From contig NZ_FUHU01000028.1 of assembly GCF_900163565.1 (NCBI RefSeq), positions 1 to 64,000 of the forward strand: DNA of 64,000 nt, read 5' to 3'. Position numbers and translations under genes: made by a program. Positions 35,400-44,615 of the stretch are shown here, in pieces; the stretch's first letter is position 1, and the number at the start of each line of letters is the position of its first letter. The notes under the pieces are model-generated. The model saw only the letters and a program-made list of their open reading frames with translations, had not been told where the DNA came from and ran no database searches. The stretch comes from Agrococcus casei LMG 22410. Lineage in GTDB: Bacteria > Actinomycetota > Actinomycetes > Actinomycetales > Microbacteriaceae.

Positions 35400-35799
35400 T
35401 GTTGTTCCGTTCGCTTCCTCGCAGGACCCACCACAGGCCGACAATCGGCAGAATCAGGGGAATGAAGCCGTAGCCCATGCCGAACCAGCTCCAGACGCTC
35501 GGGTGCCCGAACAGCTCGGGCGCCGTCAGCGACAGCACACCCACTGCGAGCACGCCGACGAGCTCGAAGCCGATGGTCGCGACCGCGACCCGGCGCCAGC
35601 CCGCTCCCCGCTTGAGCAGCGCGACCGTGGCAAGGATGTACACGAGCGCGGCTGCCGCACTCAGCGAGTACGCCAGCGGAGCTGCGTCGAAGTCGCGCAC
35701 GATCTGCACGAGCGAACGACCTGTCGCAGCGATCGCCAGGACGCCGTACACGACGACGAGGACGCGGCCGAAGCCGTTCGAGCGCGCTGATTGAGACAT
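35389..35799 (-). CDS. Small integral membrane protein
   Basis: 136 aa with four hydrophobic segments (about 13-30, 42-60, 72-90, 102-125) and Tyr/Phe/Trp-rich ends; conserved-looking but no named family. It follows the leaderless pattern (TAGAAT, 7 bases, ATG) and overlaps ribF. Confidence 0.72.
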   Translation of the reverse strand: MSQSARSNGFGRVLVVVYGVLAIAATGRSLVQIVRDFDAAPLAYSLSAAAALVYILATVALLKRGAGWRRVAVATIGFELVGVLAVGVLSLTAPELFGHPSVWSWFGMGYGFIPLILPIVGLWWVLRGSERNNNAH

Positions 35800-35812
35800 C
35801 CTGACGATTCTA
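35800..35812 (-). promoter_or_regulatory. -10 element upstream of the 136-aa membrane protein
   Basis: TAGAAT (35812-35807) seven bases before the ATG. Confidence 0.5.
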
Positions 35813-35822
35813 CTCCCGCAGG

Positions 35823-36191
35823 TCAGAAGACCTGCACGAACCAGATCTGGTGCATGCGGTAGACCATCACGCCGACGCTCATGAGGGCGACGCCGAGCGC
35901 GACCACTCCCCAGCGCCCCTTGTCGATCAGCGCCCAGAGCGCGACAGCGGGAGGAATCAGCACAGCCATGACGAGGTACACCCAGTACTCGAACGGGTCG
36001 CCTGTAGGGCCGGAGCCTGTGAAGGGAGCGATGATCGAAGCCACGATCTGCACCACAAGCGTGAGGGTCGCGATCGCTGCGGCTCCCAGGATCCAGTCGT
36101 TCATGCGCACTTTCGCGATGCCCGCGACCGTGACGCCTGCCCCGAGCAAACCGAGCAGCGCCGCCTGCGCGAGCATCATCCACGCGATCAT
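35823..36191 (-). CDS. Small integral membrane protein, cotranscribed with truB
   Basis: 122 aa with four hydrophobic segments (about 2-25, 32-55, 70-90, 97-115). Its ATG overlaps the truB stop by one base (TGATG), so translation is coupled. No functional family recognised; it may be distantly related to the neighbouring 136-aa protein in layout. Confidence 0.75.
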   Translation of the reverse strand: MIAWMMLAQAALLGLLGAGVTVAGIAKVRMNDWILGAAAIATLTLVVQIVASIIAPFTGSGPTGDPFEYWVYLVMAVLIPPAVALWALIDKGRWGVVALGVALMSVGVMVYRMHQIWFVQVF

Positions 36192-37054
36192 CAGCCGTCG
36201 GCCTCTGGCATGTTGGCGACGGGCACGAGCCGCCCATGCTGCCCCCTGGCCACCCCGACCAGTCGACCCTCGTGCACCGCCGCGACCAGCCCATCCGCCT
36301 CTGTCGCGAACCGGCGACCGTGCTTCAGGTGCTCTGCCTCTTCGTCGGTGAGCTCGAGCGTCGGCATCACGAGCGCGGCGGCGGTCGCAGCGTCCATCAG
36401 CGACTCGGCATCGATCGAGTCTGCGCCGACGGCGTCGTCGATCGAGAAGCGCCCGACGCGCGTGCGGCGAAGGGCCGTGAGGTGCCCGCCGACGTCGAGG
36501 CTCTCGCCCATGTCGCGTGCCAGGGCTCTGATGTAGGTGCCGCTCGTGCAGTCGACGACGGCGTCGACGCTGGCCCTCTCGCCCGGGGCGAACCCGTCGA
36601 GGTCGAACCTCGAGACGGTCACGGGCCGCGCCTTCAGCTCGACCTGCTCGCCTTCGCGAACGCGGGTGTACGAACGAACCCCGTCAACCTTGATGGCGCT
36701 GACGCTCGAGGGCACCTGCTCGATGTCGCCTGTCAGTCGCGCCGCGGCCGCCTGCACCGCCTCGAATTCGATGTGCGATGCGTCCGCTGAGGCTGTCACA
36801 TCGCCCTCTGCGTCATCGGTCACCGTCGTCGCACCGAGCGCGATCGTCGCCTCATACGTCTTGTCAGCGCCGACGATGAAGGTCAGCAGCCGCGTCGAGG
36901 CGCCGACGCCGAGCACGAGGAGTCCGGTGGCCATCGGGTCAAGGGTGCCTGCGTGGCCGACCTTCTTCGTGCCGAGCGCTCGGCGGGCCATCGAGACCAC
37001 GGTGTGGCTGGTGACGCCAGCTGGCTTGTCGACGAGAAGGATTCCATTCGGCAC
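36191..37054 (-). CDS. truB: tRNA pseudouridine-55 synthase
   Basis: A 287-aa enzyme that isomerises U55 in the T loop of tRNA. N-terminal GILLVDKPAGVTSH; catalytic Asp in GHAGTLDPMATGLL (about residue 40); then TKTYEA-like DKTYEATI and the C-terminal PUA-like part. GTG 37054 fits the conserved N-terminus and lies six bases after TACGCT. Confidence 0.95.
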   Translation of the reverse strand: MPNGILLVDKPAGVTSHTVVSMARRALGTKKVGHAGTLDPMATGLLVLGVGASTRLLTFIVGADKTYEATIALGATTVTDDAEGDVTASADASHIEFEAVQAAAARLTGDIEQVPSSVSAIKVDGVRSYTRVREGEQVELKARPVTVSRFDLDGFAPGERASVDAVVDCTSGTYIRALARDMGESLDVGGHLTALRRTRVGRFSIDDAVGADSIDAESLMDAATAAALVMPTLELTDEEAEHLKHGRRFATEADGLVAAVHEGRLVGVARGQHGRLVPVANMPEADG

Positions 37055-37066
37055 CCATCGAGCGTA
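37055..37066 (-). promoter_or_regulatory. -10 element for leaderless truB
   Basis: TACGCT (37066-37061), six bases, GTG. Confidence 0.55.
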
Positions 37067-37078
37067 CTCCAGTCGGCG

Positions 37079-37091
37079 TAGGCTGAGTGCT
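37079..37091 (+). promoter_or_regulatory. -10 element for the leaderless ketopantoate-reductase-like gene
   Basis: TAGGCT (37079-37084), seven bases, GTG. It lies back to back with the truB promoter. Confidence 0.55.
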
Positions 37092-38078
37092 GTGCTGCAT
37101 GTGGGAGTCATCGGTGCCGGCGCGATCGGCGGTCAGCTTGCCGCGCTGCTGGATCGCGGCGGCTTGCGGGTCTCGGTCACTGCTCGCGGCGACAGCCTGG
37201 CCGCGATGCAGGCAGAAGGCCTCAGGCTCATGGGCAGCACCGGTGAGCACGTCGCCCGGGTCGAGGCCGCAGCTGCACTCCCCGAAAGCTCGCCGCCCGA
37301 TCTCGTCATCCTCACGACGAAGGCCAGCGACACCGCTGAGGCCCTCGACGCGAATCCTGTCGCTCGGCGAGTGCCCGTGCTCGTCGTGCAGAACGGGCTG
37401 GATGCGCACGGCCGCGTCGCGAGGCTCGTCGGACACGATCGCGTGGCGGCAGGAATATCCACAACGGCCGCCAACTCGCTCGAGCCGGGCCTGGTGAACG
37501 TGACCGCGTCGGGCCGCCTCTTCATCGGGGGTGCCGAGCGAGCACGCTTCGCCCAGCTGCTGTCGCCCGCGGTTCCCGATGTGACCGAGATCGAGAATCT
37601 CGTCGGCGCCCAGTGGACCAAGCTCGTCATCAACATGGTCAACGCTCCCCCCGCAGTGGTCGGCCTCAGCGTGCAGCAGTCGGTCGCCGACGCGGATGTG
37701 CGCCGTGTGATCACCGCTTCGATGCGCGAGGCCGCACGCATCGGACTCGCAAGCGGCGTGCGCTTCGAACCGCTCCAGGGCCTCACCCCGAACATCATCC
37801 GCATGCTCGCGCGAGCGCCCTACTGGGCGTCAGAGCAGGTGCCGAAGCGCATGGCTCGCACTATGGGCGACGTGCCGAACCTCGGTTCGACGCAGCAGAG
37901 CCTCGCACGCGGGCGCCTGACAGAAGTCGACATCCTGAACGGCGCCGTCGTAGAAGCGGGCCGGTCGGCATCGATCGCAGCGCCTGTGAATGCAGCGGTG
38001 ACTCGGCTCGTGCACGAGCGCGAACAGGGGCGACCTGCGCTCACTCCTGCCGAGTTCCGCAGCGCTGTCAGCGAATGA
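37092..38078 (+). CDS. Ketopantoate reductase family protein (ApbA/PanE)
   Basis: A 328-aa NADP-dependent oxidoreductase. N-terminal Rossmann motif GAGAIGGQLA (about 8-17), nucleotide-linked TTKASDT, and the catalytic-domain Lys-Asn motif in KLVINMVNAPPAVVGL. The family member PanE makes pantoate for coenzyme A, but paralogues are common, so the exact substrate is uncertain. GTG start in the leaderless arrangement. The 3' end overlaps the convergent kinase gene by 11 bp. Confidence 0.88.
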   Translation: MLHVGVIGAGAIGGQLAALLDRGGLRVSVTARGDSLAAMQAEGLRLMGSTGEHVARVEAAAALPESSPPDLVILTTKASDTAEALDANPVARRVPVLVVQNGLDAHGRVARLVGHDRVAAGISTTAANSLEPGLVNVTASGRLFIGGAERARFAQLLSPAVPDVTEIENLVGAQWTKLVINMVNAPPAVVGLSVQQSVADADVRRVITASMREAARIGLASGVRFEPLQGLTPNIIRMLARAPYWASEQVPKRMARTMGDVPNLGSTQQSLARGRLTEVDILNGAVVEAGRSASIAAPVNAAVTRLVHEREQGRPALTPAEFRSAVSE

Positions 38079-38754
38079 CGGGTGACTCCCAGTCGGAGTT
38101 GTCGAAGACGATGTCTGCTCGCGACACCGGGTCGCAGATCGACTCGTAATGCGCGTTCGCCTGTTCGCGCTGGGCATGCGACGGATGCGTCACGATCGGG
38201 TGGGCGCCGTCTCGCTTCGCCATGCGCGACCCTCGCACCGCATCCGCCGCTTCGACGCGGATGAAGCCGTGCCACAGCCGCGACAGCGCTGGCCTCGCCA
38301 GGAACTCGCCCTCGACCAGCAGAATCGCGTCGGGGCCGGTCGTGGTCCAATCGGGCTCAACGAACTGCTCGGCATGAGCGTCGTAGGCGTCGAGCACGAA
38401 GGCGGTCGAGCCGCCGAGCAGGAAGGGCTCGATGAGGTTGCGCTTCAGCTCTGAGAGGTTGTAGGTGTCGTCGTAGTAGCCGGTCGCGGAGTCGCGCCCC
38501 TGCCGCTCGCGGACGGCCCGCTCGTTCTTGAAGTCCGACATCGACGCGACGAACGACGTGGCGCCCGCCCGGGCGAGTGCGACTCGCAGCTCGATGGCCA
38601 GCAGCGACTTGCCGACACCGGGGCGGCCGTCGAGGGCGATCATGCGCCGGCCGCGGGAGTTGCCGCGCAGGATGCGCTCAGCGATCTCTGTGTAGACGGA
38701 CTTCTGGGTGGTGTTCCAGTCGGCGGCGCGCATGAGCAGCGAGTAGTCGTCCAT
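38068..38754 (-). CDS. P-loop kinase, uridine-kinase-like
   Basis: A 228-aa protein with Walker A GRPGVGKS (about 43-50), SMSDFKNER (about 71-79) in the place of the substrate Asp loop and GYYDDTYNLSELKRNLIEPF, which matches the udk/phosphoribulokinase layout. Later ILLVEGEFLARPAL corresponds to the Walker B-like strand. Nucleoside phosphorylation is likely; the substrate is not certain. Confidence 0.8.
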   Translation of the reverse strand: MDDYSLLMRAADWNTTQKSVYTEIAERILRGNSRGRRMIALDGRPGVGKSLLAIELRVALARAGATSFVASMSDFKNERAVRERQGRDSATGYYDDTYNLSELKRNLIEPFLLGGSTAFVLDAYDAHAEQFVEPDWTTTGPDAILLVEGEFLARPALSRLWHGFIRVEAADAVRGSRMAKRDGAHPIVTHPSHAQREQANAHYESICDPVSRADIVFDNSDWESPVIR

Positions 38755-38766
38755 GCCGCAAGTCTA
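38755..38766 (-). promoter_or_regulatory. -10 element for the leaderless kinase gene
   Basis: TAGACT (38766-38761), six bases, ATG. Confidence 0.55.
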
Positions 38767-38789
38767 GTTCTCAGTTCAGAAGTTCTGCC

Positions 38790-38801
38790 TAGGCTGGAGG
38801 C
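38790..38801 (+). promoter_or_regulatory. -10 element for leaderless mutY
   Basis: TAGGCT (38790-38795), six bases, GTG. Confidence 0.55.
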
Positions 38802-39677
38802 GTGCTGACCTCTGAATCTCTGCATGCCGCGCTCACCCCCTGGTACAGAAGCCACGCACGCGACCTGCCCTGGCGCCAGCCGTCGTTGGACGCATGGGGC
38901 ACCCTCGTCAGCGAAGTGATGCTGCAGCAGACCCAGGCGTCGAGGGTGGCGGTCGAGATCGTCCGATGGCTCGAGCGCTGGCCGACGCCTCGCGATCTCG
39001 CCGATGCCCCCACCCACGAGGTGCTTCGCCAGTGGGGGTCGCTGGGCTACCCGAGGCGAGCGCTGAGGCTGCAGGAGACCGCCGTCGCGATCGTGGAGCG
39101 TCACGGCGGCATCGTCCCCCGCCACGTCGACTCGCTGCTCGCGCTGCCCGGTGTCGGCGAGTACACCGCGCGCGCCGTGGCCGTGTTCCATTTCGGCGAC
39201 CGCCACCCGGTCGTCGACACGAATGTGCGCCGCGTCATCGCAAGAGCGGTGCGCGGCCAGGGCGAAGCGGCTCCCGCTGCCAAGCGAGACCTGCACGAAG
39301 TGGAGGCGCTGCTGCCGAGAGACTCGCACGACGCAGCGATCGTGTCGATCGCGCTCATGGAGCTCGGAGCACTCGTCTGCACAGCACGGGCTCCGCAGTG
39401 CGACGAGTGCCCGATCCGCAGCCAGTGCGCATGGATCGCAGCCGGAAGCCCGCCGTACGAAGGCAGGCGAGCCGCTCGTCAGGCGAAATTCGCCGGCAGC
39501 GACCGACAGGCCCGAGGGCGCGTCATGAAGGCGCTTCGCGCATCCGACATGCCTGTTCCGCTCTCGGACATCGCACTCGAGTGGCCCGACGACGACCAGC
39601 GTGCGCGAGCGGTCGAAAGCCTTGTGGGCGACGGCCTCGCTGTGCGCGAAGGAGATTCGCTGCGCCTGCCCCACTGA
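38802..39677 (+). CDS. mutY: A/G-specific adenine DNA glycosylase
   Basis: A 291-aa base-excision repair enzyme that removes adenine mispaired with 8-oxoguanine. HhH motif LPGVGEYTARAV with the catalytic Asp in VDTNVRR; 4Fe-4S ligands C-x6-C-x2-C-x5-C at about 191-207. It is short because the C-terminal NUDIX-like 8-oxoG recognition domain is absent, as is common in actinobacteria. Confidence 0.93.
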   Translation: MLTSESLHAALTPWYRSHARDLPWRQPSLDAWGTLVSEVMLQQTQASRVAVEIVRWLERWPTPRDLADAPTHEVLRQWGSLGYPRRALRLQETAVAIVERHGGIVPRHVDSLLALPGVGEYTARAVAVFHFGDRHPVVDTNVRRVIARAVRGQGEAAPAAKRDLHEVEALLPRDSHDAAIVSIALMELGALVCTARAPQCDECPIRSQCAWIAAGSPPYEGRRAARQAKFAGSDRQARGRVMKALRASDMPVPLSDIALEWPDDDQRARAVESLVGDGLAVREGDSLRLPH

Positions 39678-39702
39678 CCCGTGCGCTGACGATTTCGAGC
39701 GA

Positions 39703-39714
39703 TATGCTCGCATC
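39703..39714 (+). promoter_or_regulatory. -10 element for the leaderless RNase II-like gene
   Basis: TATGCT (39703-39708), six bases, ATG. Confidence 0.55.
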
Positions 39715-41133
39715 ATGCCAGCACGCAAGCAGACGCTGACCAGGCTCGACAACGCACTGCAGCGGTCGCTGCGCGATGTTCGAGAAGAGCTCGAGCTGCC
39801 GGAGGAGTTTCCGGCAGAGGCCCTTGCTGAGGCTGAGCGGCTGCAGGCCGATCCTCCGACCGCAGACGCCGACATGACTGACGTGCCGTTCGTGACCATC
39901 GATCCAGAGGGCTCGACGGATCTCGACCAGGCGCTGCACTTCGAGCGCCCAGGCGACGGCTTCGTCGTCCGCTATGCAATCGCGGATGTGCCAGCATTCG
40001 TCGAGCCGGGCGGCGCCCTCGACACCGAGGCTCGCGAACGCGGCCAGACGCTCTACGCAGCCGACGGTCGCATTCCGCTGCATCCCGCGTCCATCAGCGA
40101 AGACGCAGCGAGCCTGCTCCCCGAGCAGCTGCGCAGCGCCCTGGTGTGGCAGTTCACACTGAACGCACGCGGCGAGGTCACCGAGACTGCGCTCACGCGC
40201 GCGAGCATTCGCAGCCGCGAGCAGCTCACGTACGAGACCGCTCAGCAGCGCATCGACGACGGCTCTGCCGACGAGTCGCTCGCGCTGCTGCAGACCATCG
40301 GCGAGCTGCGCATCGCTCTCGAGCAGGAGCGAGGCGGCGCCAGCCTCGACATGCCCGAGGAGCAGGTCGTAGAAGCGGATGGGCGCTACAGCATCGAGCG
40401 TCGCGTGCTGCTTCCAGCAGAACAGTGGAATGCGCAGATCTCGCTCATGACCGGCATGGCCGCAGCAGACCTCATGCTCTCGGTCGGCAAGGGCATCCTG
40501 CGCACCATGCCTGCTCCCCCTGCTGACGACGTGCAGCAGTTTCGCGCCGAGGCCGCGGCACTGGGCTTTGAATGGCCAGAGGGCGCCACCTACGGAGAGT
40601 TCCTTCGCAGCGCCGAACGCGACACGCCTCGCTCGATGGCCCTGCTGCAGAGCGCGCGACGACTCTTCCGCGGCGCCGGCTACACGGTGCTCGACGGCTC
40701 GCAGAAGCCAGAAGAGGTCATCCAGGCTGCGATCGGCGCACCCTACGCTCACGCGACCGCACCGCTTCGGCGTCTCGTCGACCGGTACGTGCTCGGTCAC
40801 TGCCTCGCCATCTCTGCCGGAGAGCCCGTGCCTGAGTGGGCCTCCGCCGGCCTCGATGGGCTGCCCGAGATCATGCAGTCGACAGGACAGCGAGCCTCTG
40901 CACTCGAGCGCGCATCCGTCGACCTCGTCGAGATCGCCGTGCTGGCAGGTCGCGAGGGCGAACAGTTCGAAGCGGTCGTCATCCAGCAGAGAGAGAAAGA
41001 TGCGCGGCTGCAGCTGGTCGACCCGACCACCGAAGTGACATGCGAAACGGCCGCGAACCCCGGCGAACGCGTCACGGTCAGGCTTGTGAAAGCCGACCTG
41101 CAGACACGATCACTCGAGTTCGCGGCCGAATAG
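39715..41133 (+). CDS. RNB-domain exoribonuclease (RNase II/R family, short form)
   Basis: A 472-aa 3'-5' exoribonuclease. The RNB active-site block is TIDPEGSTDLDQALHFE (about 62-78), with metal-binding Asps; further conserved parts are AIADVPAFVEPG and YAHATAPLRRLVDRY. It lacks the N-terminal cold-shock domains of E. coli RNase II/R and ends in a short OB-like part. Role in mRNA or small-RNA decay inferred. Confidence 0.9.
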   Translation: MPARKQTLTRLDNALQRSLRDVREELELPEEFPAEALAEAERLQADPPTADADMTDVPFVTIDPEGSTDLDQALHFERPGDGFVVRYAIADVPAFVEPGGALDTEARERGQTLYAADGRIPLHPASISEDAASLLPEQLRSALVWQFTLNARGEVTETALTRASIRSREQLTYETAQQRIDDGSADESLALLQTIGELRIALEQERGGASLDMPEEQVVEADGRYSIERRVLLPAEQWNAQISLMTGMAAADLMLSVGKGILRTMPAPPADDVQQFRAEAAALGFEWPEGATYGEFLRSAERDTPRSMALLQSARRLFRGAGYTVLDGSQKPEEVIQAAIGAPYAHATAPLRRLVDRYVLGHCLAISAGEPVPEWASAGLDGLPEIMQSTGQRASALERASVDLVEIAVLAGREGEQFEAVVIQQREKDARLQLVDPTTEVTCETAANPGERVTVRLVKADLQTRSLEFAAE

Positions 41134-41137
41134 CTCG

Positions 41138-41575
41138 CTAGTCTTCTTCGCCCTCTTCATCGGGCTTGCGGTATGGGTCCTCTTCGCCTGCATATGCAGC
41201 CGACGAGGCAGCCGAGGCTGTCTGGGCGTCCCGGTGACGGGCCTCGTCGAGCAGGTGCTCGATCGAAGCCGCGTTCTCGGGAAGCCCGTCGAGCACGAAC
41301 TCCACTGACGGCGTGAGCCGCAGTGAGAGTCCGCGTCCGAGCTCTCGGCGAATGAGACCCTTGGCGCTCTCGAGTGCCACACCGGAATCGGTGATCTCCT
41401 CTTGGCTGCCAAGCACCGTGTAGAAGACGGTTGCGTTCTGGAGGTCGCCCGTGACCCGGACATCCGTGATCGTCACGAATCCGAGCCGCGGGTCTTTGAC
41501 CTCGTTGCGGAGGGCGTCAACCGTGATCTGTCTGATCCGGTCGGCGATCTTCCGCGCGCGTGGGTTCTCCTTCAT
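41138..41575 (-). CDS. rbfA: Ribosome-binding factor A
   Basis: A 145-aa KH-like factor for 30S maturation and cold adaptation. Landmarks RARKIADRIRQI, VKDPRLGFVTITDV, and SVEFVLDGLPENAASIEHLLDE. A nonconserved acidic tail of about 30 aa ends in EEGEED. It starts 14 bp after infB, as expected for the infB-rbfA operon. Confidence 0.95.
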   Translation of the reverse strand: MKENPRARKIADRIRQITVDALRNEVKDPRLGFVTITDVRVTGDLQNATVFYTVLGSQEEITDSGVALESAKGLIRRELGRGLSLRLTPSVEFVLDGLPENAASIEHLLDEARHRDAQTASAASSAAYAGEEDPYRKPDEEGEED

Positions 41576-41588
41576 GGGTCCTCCTGCC

Positions 41589-44225
41589 TCAGTCGCGAGG
41601 CTTCTCGACCATTTCAGTGGTCTCGATCTCGTCGCCGAGCTGGATGTCGTTGTACTTGCCAAGGCCGATGCCGCACTCGAAGTCAGTCTTGACCTCGGTG
41701 ACGTCGTCCTTGAAGCGGCGCAGCGACTCGATGGCGAGGCCATCGGCCAGCACGATGCCGTCGCGGATGATGCGGGCCTTCGCGTTTCTCGTGATGGTTC
41801 CCGAGCGAACGATGGCACCGGCGATGTTGCCCCACTTCGAAGAGCGGAACACTTCGCGCACCTCTGCCACACCCGACTGGACCTCTTCGTACTCGGGCTT
41901 GAGCATGCCCTTGAGCGAGTTCTCGATGTCGTCGATTGCGCCGTAGATGACGTTGTAGAAGCGGATGTCGATGCCCTCACGCTGAGCACGCTCACGTGCC
42001 TTCGTGTCGGGGCGAACGTTGAATCCGATCACAACAGCGTTGTCGACGGTTGCGAGGTTGACGTCGCTCTCGGTCACAGCACCCACACCGCGGTGGATGA
42101 TGCGCAGGTCGACGGAGTCGTCGACCTCGATCTTGAGCAGCGACTCCTCGAGCGCCTCGACGGCACCCGAGACGTCACCCTTGATGATGAGGTTGAGCGT
42201 CTCGACCTTGCCCTCGTCGAGAGCGGTCTTGAAGTCCTCGAGCGAGAGGCGCTTGCGGGCCTTCGCCAGCATTGCGTTGCGCTCGAGTGCCTCACGCTTC
42301 TCAGCGATCTGACGGGCCGTGCGGTCGTCTTCGGTCTGGAGGAACACGTCGCCTGCGCGGGGCACGGACGAGAGTCCCTGCACCTGCACCGGCGTCGACG
42401 GGCCAGCCTCTTCGACGCGCTCTCCTGCGTCGTTGATCATGGCGCGAACGCGTCCGTATGCCGTTCCTGCGACAATCGCATCGCCGACACGGAGGGTTCC
42501 CGACTGGACCAGGACGGTTGCAACAGAGCCGCGGCCCTTGTCGAGCTTCGCCTCGATCGCAATGCCTCGAACCTCGCGGTTCGGGTTGGCACGCAGGTCG
42601 AGACCGGCGTCTGCAGTCAGCAGCACAGCCTCGAGCAGCGCAGCAACGCCCTCGCCCGTGCGAGCCGAGACGTCGACGAACATCGTGTCGCCGCCGTACT
42701 CCTCGGTGACGACTTCGTACTCGGTCATCTGCTGGCGGACCTTTGCGGGGTTCGCGCCTTCCTTGTCGATCTTGTTCACTGCGACCACGATCGGCACATC
42801 TGCCGCCTTCGCGTGGTTGAGCGCCTCGATCGTCTGGGGCATGATGCCGTCGTCTGCTGCCACCACGATGATGGCGACGTCGGTGACCAGCGCACCGCGA
42901 GCACGCATGGCGGTGAACGCCTCGTGACCCGGGGTGTCGATGAACGTGAGCGAACGGTCTTCGCCCTCGTGCTCCTGCACCACCTGGTAAGCACCGATGT
43001 GCTGGGTGATGCCGCCTGCTTCACCGGCTCCGACGTTGCCGCTGCGGATCGCGTCGAGCAGTCGAGTCTTGCCGTGGTCGACGTGACCCATGACGGTGAT
43101 GACGGGCGAGCGGTACTCGAGGTCTTCTTCGTCGTCTTCCTCGTCGAGGTCGATGTCGAACGTCTCGAGCAGCTCCTTGTCTTCTTCTTCAGGGCTGACG
43201 AGGTCGAGCTTGTAGCCGAGTTCGTCTGCGAGCAGCTCGAACGTGGTCTCGTCGAGCGACTGCGTCGCAGTCGCCATCTCGCCCAGGTGGAAGAGGATCG
43301 TCACGAGGTCAGCAGGGCTGCCGCCGATCTTCTCAGCGAAGTCAGCGAGGGTCGAGCCACGGCGCATGCGCACCTTGGTCGAGCCGTCGCCGCGGGGAAC
43401 CCTGACGCCGCCGATTGTCGGCGCTTCGCGCATCTCGAATTCAAGACGCTTCGTGCGCTTCGACTTGCGCGAGCGGGCCTTGCCGCCGCCCTTTCCGAAT
43501 GCACCGGCAGTGCCGCCGCGTCCGCGTCCGCCGCGACCGGCGAATGCGGGTCCGCCGCGTCCGGGGGCGCCGCGACCGGGCGCGGCTCCGGGTGTCGTGG
43601 GAGCACCGGGACGGGGCGATCCGGGGCGAGGAGCTCCGGGTCGGGGTGCACCGGGGCGAGGAGCGCCGCCGGGCTGGCCGGGACGACCGCCACGGCGCTC
43701 ACCGTCACGCTGGGGTGCGCCGCCGGGACGGGCACGGCCCATTCCCTGACGCGAGGCAAACGGGTTGTTGCCGGGACGAGGCTGACCGGGGCGTGCCATC
43801 GGACGCGGGATCGCGCTCGGCTTGGGGGCATCGCTCGGTGCGGCCGCAGGCTTGTCGGCCGCCTTCTCAGCGGGCTTGTCAGCGGGCTTCTTGGGAGCCG
43901 CTTCAGCAGGCGCGGGGGCCGCAGCAGGCTTGGCAGCCTCTTCCTTGGGAGCACGGGGGCCGGCGCCGGGCTTCGGGCCGGGTGTCGGCGCAGCTGCGCC
44001 AGGCTTGGGTGCGCCAGCGGGCTTCTTGGCCGCGGGCTCGGACTTTGCCTCTGTGGGCACAGCTCCGTCTTCGATGAGCTTCTTCTTCAGTCGACGTGCG
44101 ACCGGAGGAGCGACGGACGACGCGGGGCTCTTGACGAACTCCCCCATCTCCTTCAGCTTCTCTAGTGCGACTTTGCTCTCTACTCCGAGCTCAGACGCGA
44201 TTTCGTGAACGCGTGGGTTAGCCAC
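41589..44225 (-). CDS. infB: Translation initiation factor IF-2
   Basis: An 878-aa GTPase that delivers initiator tRNA. Starts [14 protein letters not shown] at GTG 44225 behind AGGAG. The IF2_N helix bundle is followed by a long Pro/Ala/Gly-rich linker with many RPGAP-type repeats (about residues 50-270), then the GTPase with G1 GHVDHGKT, G3 DTPGHEA and G4 NKID, and domains II-IV. The repetitive linker is typical of actinobacterial IF-2. Confidence 0.96.
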   Translation of the reverse strand: MANPRVHEIASELGVESKVALEKLKEMGEFVKSPASSVAPPVARRLKKKLIEDGAVPTEAKSEPAAKKPAGAPKPGAAAPTPGPKPGAGPRAPKEEAAKPAAAPAPAEAAPKKPADKPAEKAADKPAAAPSDAPKPSAIPRPMARPGQPRPGNNPFASRQGMGRARPGGAPQRDGERRGGRPGQPGGAPRPGAPRPGAPRPGSPRPGAPTTPGAAPGRGAPGRGGPAFAGRGGRGRGGTAGAFGKGGGKARSRKSKRTKRLEFEMREAPTIGGVRVPRGDGSTKVRMRRGSTLADFAEKIGGSPADLVTILFHLGEMATATQSLDETTFELLADELGYKLDLVSPEEEDKELLETFDIDLDEEDDEEDLEYRSPVITVMGHVDHGKTRLLDAIRSGNVGAGEAGGITQHIGAYQVVQEHEGEDRSLTFIDTPGHEAFTAMRARGALVTDVAIIVVAADDGIMPQTIEALNHAKAADVPIVVAVNKIDKEGANPAKVRQQMTEYEVVTEEYGGDTMFVDVSARTGEGVAALLEAVLLTADAGLDLRANPNREVRGIAIEAKLDKGRGSVATVLVQSGTLRVGDAIVAGTAYGRVRAMINDAGERVEEAGPSTPVQVQGLSSVPRAGDVFLQTEDDRTARQIAEKREALERNAMLAKARKRLSLEDFKTALDEGKVETLNLIIKGDVSGAVEALEESLLKIEVDDSVDLRIIHRGVGAVTESDVNLATVDNAVVIGFNVRPDTKARERAQREGIDIRFYNVIYGAIDDIENSLKGMLKPEYEEVQSGVAEVREVFRSSKWGNIAGAIVRSGTITRNAKARIIRDGIVLADGLAIESLRRFKDDVTEVKTDFECGIGLGKYNDIQLGDEIETTEMVEKPRD

Positions 44226-44304
44226 TTTTCTCCTGTCCGGTCCGCGACACCGGGCAGGGGTCACGGACGATTACTTGCTAAGGGGTCTCATTTCGAGCCG
44301 CTCA

Positions 44305-44580
44305 TTAGTTGTCCATGGTGTGTTTCATTCCTTCGTTCTGCGATTCGGTTGAATCGAGTTCCGCGTATTCCCGCAGGTGCGAGGTGTCGAGAGCATCTGA
44401 CTTCAGCGCTCTGCGAAGCCTGGGTTCAGCCTTCGCAAGGCATTCCGCCGTCGGATGCACCCACGCGCCTCGGCCTGGGAGCCTTCTGCGCTGATCCGCT
44501 GTCGCGAAACCAGCACGCGCAACCAAGCGCAGCAATTCGCTCGGTGCTTCGCGCTTTCGACAGCCAAGACACGTACGGAT
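44305..44580 (-). CDS. ylxR: YlxR (DUF448) RNA-binding protein with apparent ATC start
   Basis: A 91-aa protein of the nusA-infB operon in most bacteria. The conserved beginning RTCLGCRKREAPSELLRLVAR is present, with the C-x2-C pair, and also GRGAWVHP. In this frame there is no ATG, GTG or TTG before RTCLGC, because a TAG stop lies four codons upstream of Arg. ATC at 44580-44578, six bases after TAGACT, is the only start that fits both the protein and the local leaderless pattern. A TTG 15 codons further in would delete the conserved zinc-ribbon-like part. Confidence 0.78.
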   Translation of the reverse strand: MRTCLGCRKREAPSELLRLVARAGFATADQRRRLPGRGAWVHPTAECLAKAEPRLRRALKSDALDTSHLREYAELDSTESQNEGMKHTMDN

Positions 44581-44592
44581 TAGACAAGTCTA
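44581..44592 (-). promoter_or_regulatory. -10 element for ylxR
   Basis: TAGACT (44592-44587), six bases, then ATC. Same geometry as the other leaderless genes here. Confidence 0.5.
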
Positions 44593-44615
44593 GCGCACTT
44601 GTCGAATCGAGCCCC

